Shown: positions 7,851 to 16,598 of the stretch, piece by piece | Layout: each line of letters begins with the position of its first letter | Numbering within the stretch: the stretch's first letter is position 1 | From: Williamsia phyllosphaerae | GTDB taxonomy: Bacteria; Actinomycetota; Actinomycetes; Mycobacteriales; Mycobacteriaceae | Reading direction: 5' to 3' | DNA length: 64,000 bases | NCBI RefSeq assembly: GCF_014635305.1 | Contig: NZ_BMCS01000002.1 | Coordinates: 186,001-250,000, forward strand | Program-made: the position numbers and the translations under genes | The notes under the pieces: generated by a model | What the model was told of the DNA's origin: nothing | Seen by the model: only the letters and a program-made list of their open reading frames with translations | Database searches by the model: none

Positions 7851-9977
7851 ATGAGCAGCTACTTCATCACCGGCGCGACCGGTTTCATCGGCCGTCGCGT
7901 CCTACCACGTCTGCTCGCCGCGCAGCCCGACGCAGTGGTGTACGCACTGATCCGCCCCCGGTCGGTCGAGGGCTTCACCGACATCGCCACCGGGTGGGAC
8001 GGCTCGGGCCGGCTGCATCTGGTGCCCGGCGATCTGACGGCCGACGCGTTGGGTATCGCCGACGACGCCGCGATCCCCGACCACGTCGATCACGTGCTGC
8101 ACCTCGGCGCCGTCTACGACATGACCGCCGACGCGACCAGTCAGCAGGCCGCGAACGTCGAGGGCACCTCCCGGGTCGCCGACTTCGCGCTGGCACACGA
8201 CGCGATGATGCATCACGTCTCGTCGATCGCGGTGTCGGGCGATCACCGCGGTATCTACACCGAGGACGATTTCGATCTCGGTCAGCGCTTCCCCACGCCC
8301 TATCACCGCACCAAGTTCGGGGCCGAGAAGGCGGTCCGCGAACGAGCCGGGTTGCGGTGGCGCGTCTACCGCCCGGCGATCGTGGTCGGCGACTCCACGA
8401 CCGGAGAGATGAACAAGATCGACGGTCCCTACTACTTCTTCGGCCATCTGCGTCGCCTGGGCACATTACCTTCTGGCGCAACGGTTCCGATGCCCAATCT
8501 GGGGGACACGAATGTCGTGCCGGTCGACTTCGTGGCCGATGCGATCGTAGCGTTGCTCGGACACCGGCCGGACCAGACCGGTCGGGTGTACCACCTCGTC
8601 GACCCGGACAGGCGGTCGATCACCGATCTGTACAACGCGGTGGCCCCGGCGTTCGGCGGCCCCCGCGGACGCCACGTGATCCCCCGACGCATCGTCGCCC
8701 CGGTGGTGGCGGCCGGCAGCCGTGGCGTGATCCGGACCGCACGCGATCTCGTTGCGCTGCAACAGAAGATCCCACCCGCAGTGCTCGACACGACCGAACT
8801 GCCCGCCGTGTTCATCACCGCGCGGACCACCCCGGTGCTCGATCGGTACGGCATCTCGGTGCCCGATCTCGCCGAGTACGGCCCGCGACTCTTCGAGTAC
8901 TGGGCCGAGAACCTCGACCCGAACCGGTTCGCCCGCACCGACCCCCGCGGTCCGCTGGTGGGCAAGCACGTACTGATCACCGGCGGATCGGCCGGTATCG
9001 GACTCGAGACGGCCCGTATCTGCGCCCGCAAGGGCGCCACGGTGTTCATCCTCGCCCGCAAGCAGGACGACCTCGACACCGCGGTGCGTGACATCGGTTC
9101 TGACCTGCGCACCGCACCGACGGACCCGGACGCGCCGACCGGATCGGTACACGCCTACGTCTGTGACATCACCGACGCCGAGGCGGTCGCGGTGACCGTG
9201 AAGACGATCCTTACCGAGCACGATCACGTCGACGTGCTGGTCAACAACGCCGGACGGTCCATCCGCCGGGCCACCATCAACGCCACCGACCGCTCGCACG
9301 ACTACCACCGCACCATGGCGGTCAACTACTTCGGTGCGGTCGAGATGGTGCTGGCGTTGCTCCCCCACATGACGGGTCGCCGCATCGGCCACATCGTCAA
9401 CGTGTCCAGCATCGGCGTACAGGCCCGCGGCCCACGGTTTGCCGCCTACGTCGCGTCGAAGTCGGCACTGGAGGCGTTCAGCGACATCACCGCGGCGGAG
9501 ACACTGTCCGATCGCGTCACGTTCACCAACATCCACATGCCGCTGACCAGGACCCGGATGATCGCGCCCACCGACTCCTACGACAAGGCCCTGGCGCTGA
9601 CGGCCGAGAAGGCCGCCGCGATCGTGGTCCGCGGCATCGTGGAGAAGCCCAAACGCATCGACACCCCGTTGGGCACCCTGGCGCAGGTCGGCCAGTTCCT
9701 TCTACCCGGTCTGACCGCGCGAGTCCAGCACCAGGGGTTCCTGCTGTTCGGTGAATCGACTGCGGCACAGGGAAAGGCCGAGCCGACCGATGTGGTGGCC
9801 GCCGACGGCACAACCGCTGCGTCGGCGGCGCCGGTGTCGCCGACGATGTCGATCGTGCACAGCGTGCGCGACCGTGCGCAGGCCGTGGCCCACCCGGTGA
9901 AGTCCGCGGTGGTCGACAGCGGTGCGCGACGGATCGTCCGCCGTTCGCTCAACCTGGTCCCCGGGGTGCACTGGTGA
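7851..9977 (+). CDS. acrA1: Two-domain SDR fatty acyl-CoA reductase (AcrA1/Rv3391-like)
   Basis: This 708-residue protein joins two short-chain dehydrogenase domains. The N-terminal extended SDR begins with the nucleotide-binding SYFITGATGFIGRR and has a YHRTKFGAEK active-site segment. The C-terminal classical SDR begins at about residue 375 with GKHVLITGGSAGIG and carries NNAG and the active-site YVASK. Such fusions reduce fatty acyl-CoA to aldehyde and then alcohol with NADPH and are linked to wax ester or lipid metabolism. M. tuberculosis Rv3391 (650 residues) is the positional counterpart. ATG 7851 was chosen because the Rossmann motif then starts within five residues. The last codon overlaps the following gene start. 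Confidence 0.87.
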   Translation: MSSYFITGATGFIGRRVLPRLLAAQPDAVVYALIRPRSVEGFTDIATGWDGSGRLHLVPGDLTADALGIADDAAIPDHVDHVLHLGAVYDMTADATSQQAANVEGTSRVADFALAHDAMMHHVSSIAVSGDHRGIYTEDDFDLGQRFPTPYHRTKFGAEKAVRERAGLRWRVYRPAIVVGDSTTGEMNKIDGPYYFFGHLRRLGTLPSGATVPMPNLGDTNVVPVDFVADAIVALLGHRPDQTGRVYHLVDPDRRSITDLYNAVAPAFGGPRGRHVIPRRIVAPVVAAGSRGVIRTARDLVALQQKIPPAVLDTTELPAVFITARTTPVLDRYGISVPDLAEYGPRLFEYWAENLDPNRFARTDPRGPLVGKHVLITGGSAGIGLETARICARKGATVFILARKQDDLDTAVRDIGSDLRTAPTDPDAPTGSVHAYVCDITDAEAVAVTVKTILTEHDHVDVLVNNAGRSIRRATINATDRSHDYHRTMAVNYFGAVEMVLALLPHMTGRRIGHIVNVSSIGVQARGPRFAAYVASKSALEAFSDITAAETLSDRVTFTNIHMPLTRTRMIAPTDSYDKALALTAEKAAAIVVRGIVEKPKRIDTPLGTLAQVGQFLLPGLTARVQHQGFLLFGESTAAQGKAEPTDVVAADGTTAASAAPVSPTMSIVHSVRDRAQAVAHPVKSAVVDSGARRIVRRSLNLVPGVHW

Positions 9978-11056
9978 CCGGCGCGTTCTCCGACCTCGCG
10001 CCGGACACCCCGTACGTGACGGTCGACGCCGACGTTCTCGACGCCAACATCGCCGCGCTCGCCACGCAGACCGCCGGATCGGGCATGGCGGTGCGTCCGC
10101 ACGGAAAGACCCACAAGTGCGCGCAGATCGCTCGACGCCAGGTGGCCGCGGGAGCTGTCGGACTGACGGTCGCGACGATCGGCGAGGCCGAGGCATTCGC
10201 CCGATCGGGGATCGATGACCTGTTCATCGCCTATCCGCTCTGGCTCACCGAGAACAAGGGCGCGCGACTGCGTGAACTGTCCGAGCGGGCAGCATTGCGT
10301 CTGGCCGTCGATTCGGGCGCGGGAGCTGAGTCGATGGCGCGCGCACTCGGGGATGCGCGGGACGCCGTGGAGGTTCTGGTCGAGGTCGACAGCGGTCAGC
10401 ACCGCACCGGGTGCGACCCCACGGAGGCGGGTTCGGTTGCCGCACGAGCACTCTCGGTCGGTCTGCGGGTGGTGGGAGTCTTCACGTTCCCGGGCCACGG
10501 TTATCGGCCCGGCCATCGTGAGGAGACAGCCCGTCAGGAGTCCGCAGCGCTCTCGACCGCTGCCGACGCGTTGACGTCGGTCCGGGTCGACCCCGTGGTC
10601 CGCAGCGGTGGGTCGACCCCCACGGTGGAGTTCGCCGACCCCGGCGTCCTCACCGAGGTGCGTCCCGGCGTCTACCCCTTCAACGACGCTCAACAGGTGG
10701 CATTGGGACGAGCAGGCATCACCGATGTCTCGCTGGCGGCGATGGCGACCGTGGTGCATCGCGAGCCGGGGCGGTTCGTGCTCGACTGTGGCAGCAAGAT
10801 CCTGGGGACCGAGCGACCCGAGTGGGTGAGCGGTTTCGGGCTCCTGCTCGATCACCCCGATGCGCAGGTGGTGGCGCTGTCGGAGCATCACGCGACCGTG
10901 GTCACCGACGCCCCGGTCCCCGAACTCGGTTCGGTGCTGCGGGTGGCACCGAACCACGTGTGCATCACCGTCAACCTCGTCGACGACCTGTTCCTGACGG
11001 CGGGCGGTGCGGTCGTCGACCGGTGGCCGGTCATGGCCCGGGGTGCCAACACCTGA
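9974..11056 (+). CDS. PLP-dependent D-threonine aldolase/D-serine dehydratase-like protein
   Basis: This 360-residue protein has an N-terminal alanine-racemase-type barrel with the PLP lysine region MAVRPHGKTHKCAQIA. The C-terminal beta domain has the metal-binding histidine and cysteine motifs SEHHATV and PNHVC. Relatives cleave D-threonine or related beta-hydroxy D-amino acids, or dehydrate D-serine, using PLP and a divalent metal. The GTG start at 9974 overlaps the upstream reductase stop (GTGA), so the two are co-translated even though no pathway link is obvious. Cytoplasmic. The exact substrate is unknown. Confidence 0.82.
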   Translation: MTGAFSDLAPDTPYVTVDADVLDANIAALATQTAGSGMAVRPHGKTHKCAQIARRQVAAGAVGLTVATIGEAEAFARSGIDDLFIAYPLWLTENKGARLRELSERAALRLAVDSGAGAESMARALGDARDAVEVLVEVDSGQHRTGCDPTEAGSVAARALSVGLRVVGVFTFPGHGYRPGHREETARQESAALSTAADALTSVRVDPVVRSGGSTPTVEFADPGVLTEVRPGVYPFNDAQQVALGRAGITDVSLAAMATVVHREPGRFVLDCGSKILGTERPEWVSGFGLLLDHPDAQVVALSEHHATVVTDAPVPELGSVLRVAPNHVCITVNLVDDLFLTAGGAVVDRWPVMARGANT

Positions 11057-11091
11057 TCACCGCACCCATCGGGGTCGGGCACACTGTGGAC

Positions 11092-12378
11092 ATGTCATCT
11101 CGTCGCCGACTCGGCCTGTCGGTGGGCGTCGCTAGCGTGCTGCTGTTCAGCGGGTGTGCCACCGATCCGGCGCCCCCGACCACCGCACAGCTCACCAAGG
11201 CGCCCAGCGTGACGTTCCGACAGATCGGCATAGACCAGGTCCGTGCAGAATCAGCCGAGGTGGTCACTGCTACGCGGGATCTCGGTGTTGCCCTCGCGCA
11301 GGCAGAGCCCGACGCCGGCGGCGCCAACCGGGTGGTGTCGCCGTGGAGTGCGATGACCGCTCTCGGCATGGTGCGGGCGGGCGCCGACGGGGCCACCGCC
11401 GACGAACTGGACCGGGTCCTCGGCCCGTACCGACCCAAGGCCCTGGCCGCACTGCTCGGGCAACTCGACTTCATCGGCGGCGACCCCGGCACGGTCGACG
11501 AGGACAACCCGCCGACCCCACCGGTCTATCGGCAGGGCACCGGCGCCTTCATACAGAATTCCTCCTCCCTGGGCAGGCGGTATCTCACCGACCTGAGCTC
11601 GTTCTTCGACACCGGCGTCTACCCCATCGACTTCCGCACCCCGCAGGCGGCGAATGCGATCAACGAGTGGATCGCGGTCAACACCGGCGGTCAGATCACG
11701 CAGGCTCCGATCCCACCGGACCCGGACACCGTGCTCAGTCTGCTGAGCACGGTCTACCTCGGGGCCGCCTGGGACCGACCGTTCACGCAGACGATCGACG
11801 ACGGCACGTTCACCACCGGCCCGGGTCGGACGGTCCCCACGGCGATGATGTCGCAGACCGACGACTTCCGACTCGCCCGCGGGGCGGGGTGGACCGCGCT
11901 CGAACTCCCCTACGGCGGAGGTGGTCTGGCCATGCAGGTCGTGCTGCCCGACCTCGGTGCGTCGGTGGGCTCCACTCTTTCCGGCGCGGTGCTCGGGGCG
12001 GTGTCGGACGGCCTGAAGCGGGCGCGACCCGCCGAGGTGTCGGTGACGATGCCCCGCTGGAAGATCGCGCAGACCGTCGATCTGACCACGGTGCTCGAAG
12101 GCCTCGGCGCCCGACGGATGTTCACCCCGGACGCCGATCTGAGCGCGATCGGTGAGGACGTGTTCGTCTCCGGTGCTGCGCAGTCGGCGACGATCACCGT
12201 CGGCGAGAAGGGCACGGTCGCCGCGGCGGTCACGCAGGTGCCGATGACGACGACCGGCCTTCCCCCGGCGCCGCCCGACACCTTCGACGCCGACCGCCCG
12301 TTCGTGTACCAGATCGTCGACACCTCGACCTCGCTGCCACTGTTCCTCGGTGTGGTGGCCAACCCGACGGCCAACTGA
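11092..12378 (+). CDS. Serpin-family serine protease inhibitor, predicted lipoprotein
   Basis: This 428-residue protein starts with a lipoprotein signal peptide whose lipobox is LFSGC (about residues 16-20). It should therefore be exported and lipid-anchored on the outer face of the membrane. The rest is a full serpin fold: VSPWSAMTALGMVRAGADG and a central ISTVYLGAAWDRPF-type segment (here LSTVYLGAAWDRPF). The hinge VGEKGTVAAAVTQVP precedes the reactive-centre loop, and PFVYQIVDTSTSLPLFLG forms the C-terminal strands. The small-residue hinge (G, T, A, A, A) is that of an inhibitory serpin. By hinge spacing the scissile bond falls in the MTTTGLPP region, but the target protease is unknown. 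The gene starts 35 bases after the aldolase-like gene and converges on imuB. Confidence 0.85.
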   Translation: MSSRRRLGLSVGVASVLLFSGCATDPAPPTTAQLTKAPSVTFRQIGIDQVRAESAEVVTATRDLGVALAQAEPDAGGANRVVSPWSAMTALGMVRAGADGATADELDRVLGPYRPKALAALLGQLDFIGGDPGTVDEDNPPTPPVYRQGTGAFIQNSSSLGRRYLTDLSSFFDTGVYPIDFRTPQAANAINEWIAVNTGGQITQAPIPPDPDTVLSLLSTVYLGAAWDRPFTQTIDDGTFTTGPGRTVPTAMMSQTDDFRLARGAGWTALELPYGGGGLAMQVVLPDLGASVGSTLSGAVLGAVSDGLKRARPAEVSVTMPRWKIAQTVDLTTVLEGLGARRMFTPDADLSAIGEDVFVSGAAQSATITVGEKGTVAAAVTQVPMTTTGLPPAPPDTFDADRPFVYQIVDTSTSLPLFLGVVANPTAN

Positions 12379-12385
12379 CCCCGAC

Positions 12386-13960
12386 TCATTCGTAGACACC
12401 CTCGACGGTCCAGTTCTGCTGTTGGTACCGCAGCAGCAGTGCCCGCGAATCATCCAGCAGCACCTGGGCTCTCGCGTGCGTTCCCACCTGCTCGGAGGGA
12501 CTCGCCCACCACTGCTCGTCGGCGGGCCACGGACCGGCCCACCACCGCAGCTCCCAGGTACGCGATCCCCAGATCACGGTGGTCGGCTCGGCGCTGAACA
12601 CGCCGCGTCGGGTGACCTGCACCGGCTCGTCGTACATGTCGCACACCCGCACCGGGGCGCTGAGCAACACCGACGGGGCCGGCTCTGGGACCCGCCCCGG
12701 CCAGGGCGCATCCGGGTCCGAACGCGGGGTCAGCTCGTCCCCCAACGGGACCAGGGTGATCCGCTCGGCCGTACCCCGACCACCACTGCGCACCGGCACC
12801 CGGACCGCCTCACCACCGAGCAGTCCCTGCACCCGGACCAGTGCGCGGCGGGCCCGGTCGGCCACCTCACCATCCCCTCCGGGGATACCCGCGCCGCGGA
12901 AACCGAACTGCAGCGCACCGGAATCCACCAGCTCGACCGGTTCCAGACGCAACGACGCGATGGGGGAATCCGGACGGTCCCCGGCCTTGCCGCTGAGCCA
13001 TCCGTCGAGTTGCCAGCGGATGCGGTCGGCGGTGGCCTCCGGGGTCAACGGTTCGGCACAGCGCCAGGTGCGCGAGGAGTGCTGACCACCGGTGGTCGTC
13101 GCGTGGACGGTGAGGCGGGTGCAGGCCACCGCGGCCGCCATCAGCGCCCGATGCAACTCGTCGGCCAACCGGCGACCCACGAACGCGGCCGCGTCGACCC
13201 GGTCGATGGGCGGATCGCACTCGTGGGAGATGACGACGTCGGTCGCCGACAGCCGCCCCGAGGGTTGCCGGCCCGGCATCGCACGGGCGGCACGATGGGC
13301 CACCACGGCGTCGGAACCGAAACGCGTCGCGACATCGCTCGAGGCCAACTGCGCGAACCCGCCCACGGTGCGCACCCCGAGCCGCCACAGCAGATCGATC
13401 AACTGATCGCGATCGTCGGCGGACAGACTCGGCTCCGCACCGAGTTCCGAGATCGGCAGGCCGGCAAGGAACTCCGCGTCGGAGCCGGTCGGCACGATCT
13501 GTCCGTGACGCGCGGCGACGACGCTGGTGAACAGTTCGTCGGCGATCCCCGTCTGCGATTCCACCCCGCAGGCGGAGATCACGTCGATCAGCTTCTCGGC
13601 GGCCACCTCCTCACCGTCGAAATACCGGGCCGCCCCGGCGGCGGGCAACACCATCAGCCCCGGCCGCAGCACCTCGACCGTCGGGATCACCTCGGCCACC
13701 GCCGCGACCACCGGGTCGAAGTGGCGTCCGTCGCGGCCGGCGTCGACGGTGACCACGTACAGGCTCGGGCACCGGGCCTGGGACTCCCGCTTGCGCATCC
13801 CGCGTCGGACGCCCATCGCGCGGGCGGTGGCCGAGCAGGTGACCACCCGGTTGGCCGAGATCACCGCCACGGGCTGGTCCGGGGACATGTCGGCGTCGGC
13901 CGCGGCGGCCACCGCGGGCCAGTCGGGGCACCACACCGCGAGGGTGCGTCGTCCGGTCAT
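12386..13960 (-). CDS. imuB: ImuB, inactive Y-family polymerase homologue of the mutasome
   Basis: This 524-residue protein has the palm-finger-thumb-little-finger layout of DinB-type polymerases but lacks their metal-binding acidic motifs. The N-terminus reads RTLAVWCPDWPAVAAA instead of an aspartate-rich strand, and no SIDE-type motif follows. In mycobacteria such a protein bridges DnaE2 to the sliding clamp and to ImuA' in damage-induced mutagenesis. M. tuberculosis Rv3394c is the positional counterpart. The gene follows imuA' after 13 bases in one operon under a LexA box. Its stop lies seven bases from the convergent serpin stop. Confidence 0.93.
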   Translation of the reverse strand: MTGRRTLAVWCPDWPAVAAAADADMSPDQPVAVISANRVVTCSATARAMGVRRGMRKRESQARCPSLYVVTVDAGRDGRHFDPVVAAVAEVIPTVEVLRPGLMVLPAAGAARYFDGEEVAAEKLIDVISACGVESQTGIADELFTSVVAARHGQIVPTGSDAEFLAGLPISELGAEPSLSADDRDQLIDLLWRLGVRTVGGFAQLASSDVATRFGSDAVVAHRAARAMPGRQPSGRLSATDVVISHECDPPIDRVDAAAFVGRRLADELHRALMAAAVACTRLTVHATTTGGQHSSRTWRCAEPLTPEATADRIRWQLDGWLSGKAGDRPDSPIASLRLEPVELVDSGALQFGFRGAGIPGGDGEVADRARRALVRVQGLLGGEAVRVPVRSGGRGTAERITLVPLGDELTPRSDPDAPWPGRVPEPAPSVLLSAPVRVCDMYDEPVQVTRRGVFSAEPTTVIWGSRTWELRWWAGPWPADEQWWASPSEQVGTHARAQVLLDDSRALLLRYQQQNWTVEGVYE

Positions 13961-13973
13961 CGGTCGGCCCCCA

Positions 13974-14783
13974 TCAGTTCGCCACCGTCAGCGACACCGG
14001 ACGCACCGTGGGCGAGTCCGCGGGCGCGGTCGTCGACGAACCGGCCGCGACCAGTTGCACCCGGTCGTCGAGGTGCACCACGTCGACACGGGCGTGTGAG
14101 CCCCGTGTCCCCCGTCCGCGCGCCTCGACCGACAGCGACATCCCCGCGATGCGCCCGTGTCCGAGATGGCGGAACGGCAGGTGCCGGTAGTCGGCGACCT
14201 GTGCGGTCAGCGACGCCTGTACGCCGGACCACCGTCCGTCGGTGACCACCAGCGCGGCCCCCTTGGCCCTCGCCCGTGCCATCACCGCCCGCGACCGGGA
14301 CGGCGGGACCGAGACGCCGCCGAGCCCGACCACGACCAGATCCAGGCCGTCGAGCAGCACCGCGGCGACTTCCACGGGATCGAATCCGGGCGCTCCGTCG
14401 ATGGTCGCGATGCGAGACAGGTCGGCCCCCATCTCGGCCGCGGCGTGCAGGCTCAGATGGGGCTGGCCGATCACTGCGACGTAGCCGCCCGCGGCCGTGA
14501 TGGCCGCGATCATCGACAGCAACATCGACCGTGCGCCGTCGACCGAGACCACCGAGCCGCGGGCCAGACCGCCACCGGGCAACAGCTCGGCGAGGACCTC
14601 CGGGATCGGCAGCAACTCCCGCGCGCGCTGCTCCGATGCCGACACCGTGACCGTCTGCTGGTTCTGGGGCACAACCGATTTCGCTCGTCCTGCCGACGCC
14701 GCCGCCAAGCGTGCGCGCAGCAGCGCAACAGTGTCCTCTACCGTCTCTCCGGTATCAATTTTCCCAACGCTCACAGGCGACAT
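13974..14783 (-). CDS. imuA': ImuA', RecA-like mutasome accessory protein
   Basis: This 269-residue protein is distantly RecA-like, with a central LPGGGLARGSVVSVDGARSM region in place of a canonical Walker A. Strand segments LDLVVVGLGGVSVPPSRSR and ALVVTDGRWSG follow. It partners ImuB and DnaE2 in translesion mutagenesis and corresponds to Rv3395c. The ATG at 14783 opens a two-gene operon with imuB. The LexA box lies 71 bases upstream. Confidence 0.9.
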   Translation of the reverse strand: MSPVSVGKIDTGETVEDTVALLRARLAAASAGRAKSVVPQNQQTVTVSASEQRARELLPIPEVLAELLPGGGLARGSVVSVDGARSMLLSMIAAITAAGGYVAVIGQPHLSLHAAAEMGADLSRIATIDGAPGFDPVEVAAVLLDGLDLVVVGLGGVSVPPSRSRAVMARARAKGAALVVTDGRWSGVQASLTAQVADYRHLPFRHLGHGRIAGMSLSVEARGRGTRGSHARVDVVHLDDRVQLVAAGSSTTAPADSPTVRPVSLTVAN

Positions 14784-14853
14784 GGCACTTCCTCAACCGA
14801 CTCAGGGCCGCGTGGAAGGTGTGCACAGGGAAGGTGCGAACACTCACGACAGT

Positions 14854-14869
14854 TCGAACATGTTTTCGA
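14854..14869. promoter_or_regulatory. LexA (SOS) box upstream of imuA'-imuB
   Basis: TCGAAC-ATGT-TTTCGA matches the mycobacterial SOS box at 11 of 12 specified positions. It has the same kind of single right-half mismatch as the dnaE2 box, so the split mutasome genes are probably induced together. Confidence 0.85.
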
Positions 14870-14940
14870 TTTCGATCGTAGGTCCGGGGTCCGACAACCG
14901 TCAATCGTGAGCCGCTGACGAGGCGATCCGCACCCATCGG

Positions 14941-15906
14941 CTACCCGACGGCGGTCATCGCACGCCGCGTCGCGACCGCGTCGGCGATGTCGTCCTCCAT
15001 GAGACTCGCGTGCACCGCCATCGCGACGTTCACCCCGCCCGCGGCCGATGCGACCACGGTCGCACGCGCGTCGGCGACGTTGCCGGCCGCCCACACCCCG
15101 GGCACCCCGGTGGCGCCCATGGGATCGGTCGCGATCACCGTCGCCATCAGGTGATCGCCGACCCGCACCTCCTCTACGGTCAGGCCCAGCGACTCCACCA
15201 CCGCGCCACCGACCCGTCCGGTGCTCGCCACCACCACCGCGTCACACGCCACCTCGGCCCCGGAGGCGAGCCGGACCCCGACGAGTCGGTCGTCGCGCAC
15301 GACCACCTCGGTGACGAGGCCGTCGACGACACCGATGTCGCGTGCGGTGAGCGTCTCGAGTTGCTCACCGACGAACTCCGGCGCCGTGTGCCGGGCGATG
15401 GTCACGTCGGCACTCAGGTTCCGGAACATGTGCGCCTGATGCGCCGACATCACACTCGTGGCGATGACGACGACGGCCCGATCGCGCACCTCCCATCCGT
15501 GACAGAACGGGCAGTGCAGCACGTCGCGTCCCCACCGTTGCGCGAGTCCGGCGACGTCGGGGAGCTCGTCGACGACGCCGGTCGTGACGACCAGCCGTCG
15601 CGCACGCACGGCGCTCCCGTCGTCGAGCGTCACGGTGAAGTCGCCGACCCCACCGTCGACCCGCGACGCGGTACCGCTGACCACCCGGCCGCCGTAGAGC
15701 TCGACCTCCGCGCGGCCGGTCGTCACCAGTTCCGTCGGCGAGATCCCCTCGCGCGTCAGGAAATTGTGCACCCCGTCCGCGGGGAGGTTACGTGGCGACC
15801 CGGCGTCGACGACGACCACCGATCGCCGCTGGCGTCCCAGTGTCACCGCCGCCGCGAGCCCTGCCGCACCGCCACCGATCACGGCCACGTCCATCATCTC
15901 GTCCAT
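14941..15906 (-). CDS. NAD(P)/FAD-dependent oxidoreductase, thioredoxin-reductase-like
   Basis: This 321-residue two-dinucleotide-fold flavoprotein has the FAD-binding motif MDVAVIGGGAAGLAAA at the N-terminus. The redox dithiol HCPFCHGWE sits where thioredoxin reductases have CATC, and the C-terminal GVWAAGNVAD motif binds FAD. The second Rossmann motif is degenerate (VVVIATSVMSAHQA instead of GxGxxG), so NADPH use is uncertain. Relatives include glutathione/thiol oxidase-like enzymes such as GliT/HlmI. The ATG at 15906 is preceded by AGAGGAGAG. The gene is divergent from a cupin regulator with an inverted-repeat operator between them, suggesting substrate-responsive control. Confidence 0.82.
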   Translation of the reverse strand: MDEMMDVAVIGGGAAGLAAAVTLGRQRRSVVVVDAGSPRNLPADGVHNFLTREGISPTELVTTGRAEVELYGGRVVSGTASRVDGGVGDFTVTLDDGSAVRARRLVVTTGVVDELPDVAGLAQRWGRDVLHCPFCHGWEVRDRAVVVIATSVMSAHQAHMFRNLSADVTIARHTAPEFVGEQLETLTARDIGVVDGLVTEVVVRDDRLVGVRLASGAEVACDAVVVASTGRVGGAVVESLGLTVEEVRVGDHLMATVIATDPMGATGVPGVWAAGNVADARATVVASAAGGVNVAMAVHASLMEDDIADAVATRRAMTAVG

Positions 15907-15973
15907 CGATCTCTCCTCTGCTCGGTTCGCACTGCACCCACTGTGCGACCGCACCCAAGAGCTGGCAACGTTC

Positions 15974-15990
15974 TTTGCCGATCTGGCAAA
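15974..15990. promoter_or_regulatory. Operator between flavoprotein and XRE-cupin regulator
   Basis: TTTGCC-GATCT-GGCAAA is a perfect six-base inverted repeat nine bases before the regulator's ATG, with an extra GGCAA half-site at 15963-15967. It fits autoregulation by the XRE-cupin protein and control of the divergent flavoprotein. Confidence 0.6.
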
Positions 15991-15998
15991 CTGTCGGG

Positions 15999-16589
15999 AT
16001 GGACGACCCCACCACCGACACCGACGCCGTGCTCGCCGCCGTCGGTCCACGCCTGCGTGCGCTGCGCAACCAGCGCGACATCACCCTGTCCGACCTCTCG
16101 GAGAGCACCGGGATCTCGGTCAGCACGCTCTCGCGCCTCGAATCCGGTCAACGCCGGCCGACGCTCGAACAGCTGCTCCCCCTGGCGAGTGCGTACCGGG
16201 TGCAGCTCGACGACCTGGTGGGCGCTCCCCGTACCGGCGATCCACGCGTGGTGCTGCGACCGACGACAAGGCATGGGATGACGTTCATCCCGCTGACCGG
16301 ACGTGCGGGCGGTCTGCAGGCCTACAAGATGATCCTGCCGGTGGCGCCGCAGACCCCGGTCCCGGAATTGCGGACCCACGAGGGGTACGAGTGGCTCTAC
16401 GTGCTCGACGGCAGGCTTCGGCTGATCCTCGGTGATCGCGACCTGATCCTGACGCCGGGTGAGGCCGCCGAGTTCGACACCCACGTGCCGCACTGGCTCG
16501 GCGGGGCCGGCGACCACCCGGTGGAGGTCCTCGCCCTGTTCGGCAAGCAGGGCGAACGAGCACATCTGCGCACCGGTCCGCGACCGTAG
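15999..16589 (+). CDS. XRE-family regulator with C-terminal cupin domain
   Basis: This 196-residue protein has an N-terminal helix-turn-helix (about residues 15-70; TLSDLSESTGISVSTLSRLE is the reader pair) and a C-terminal cupin barrel (about 95-185). The barrel contains THEGYEWLYVLDG and GEAAEFDTHVPHW, which provide a possible metal or small-ligand site. Such proteins repress or activate neighbouring genes in response to a small molecule. The divergent thioredoxin-reductase-like gene is the probable target. The start at 15999 was chosen because it lies just downstream of the operator and right before the HTH. Confidence 0.88.
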   Translation: MDDPTTDTDAVLAAVGPRLRALRNQRDITLSDLSESTGISVSTLSRLESGQRRPTLEQLLPLASAYRVQLDDLVGAPRTGDPRVVLRPTTRHGMTFIPLTGRAGGLQAYKMILPVAPQTPVPELRTHEGYEWLYVLDGRLRLILGDRDLILTPGEAAEFDTHVPHWLGGAGDHPVEVLALFGKQGERAHLRTGPRP

Positions 16590-16598
16590 AGTGCAGGC

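Noticed and set aside
10822..11091. N-terminal extension of the serpin frame
   Set aside because: It overlaps the aldolase-like gene, and the lipoprotein signal begins at ATG 11092.
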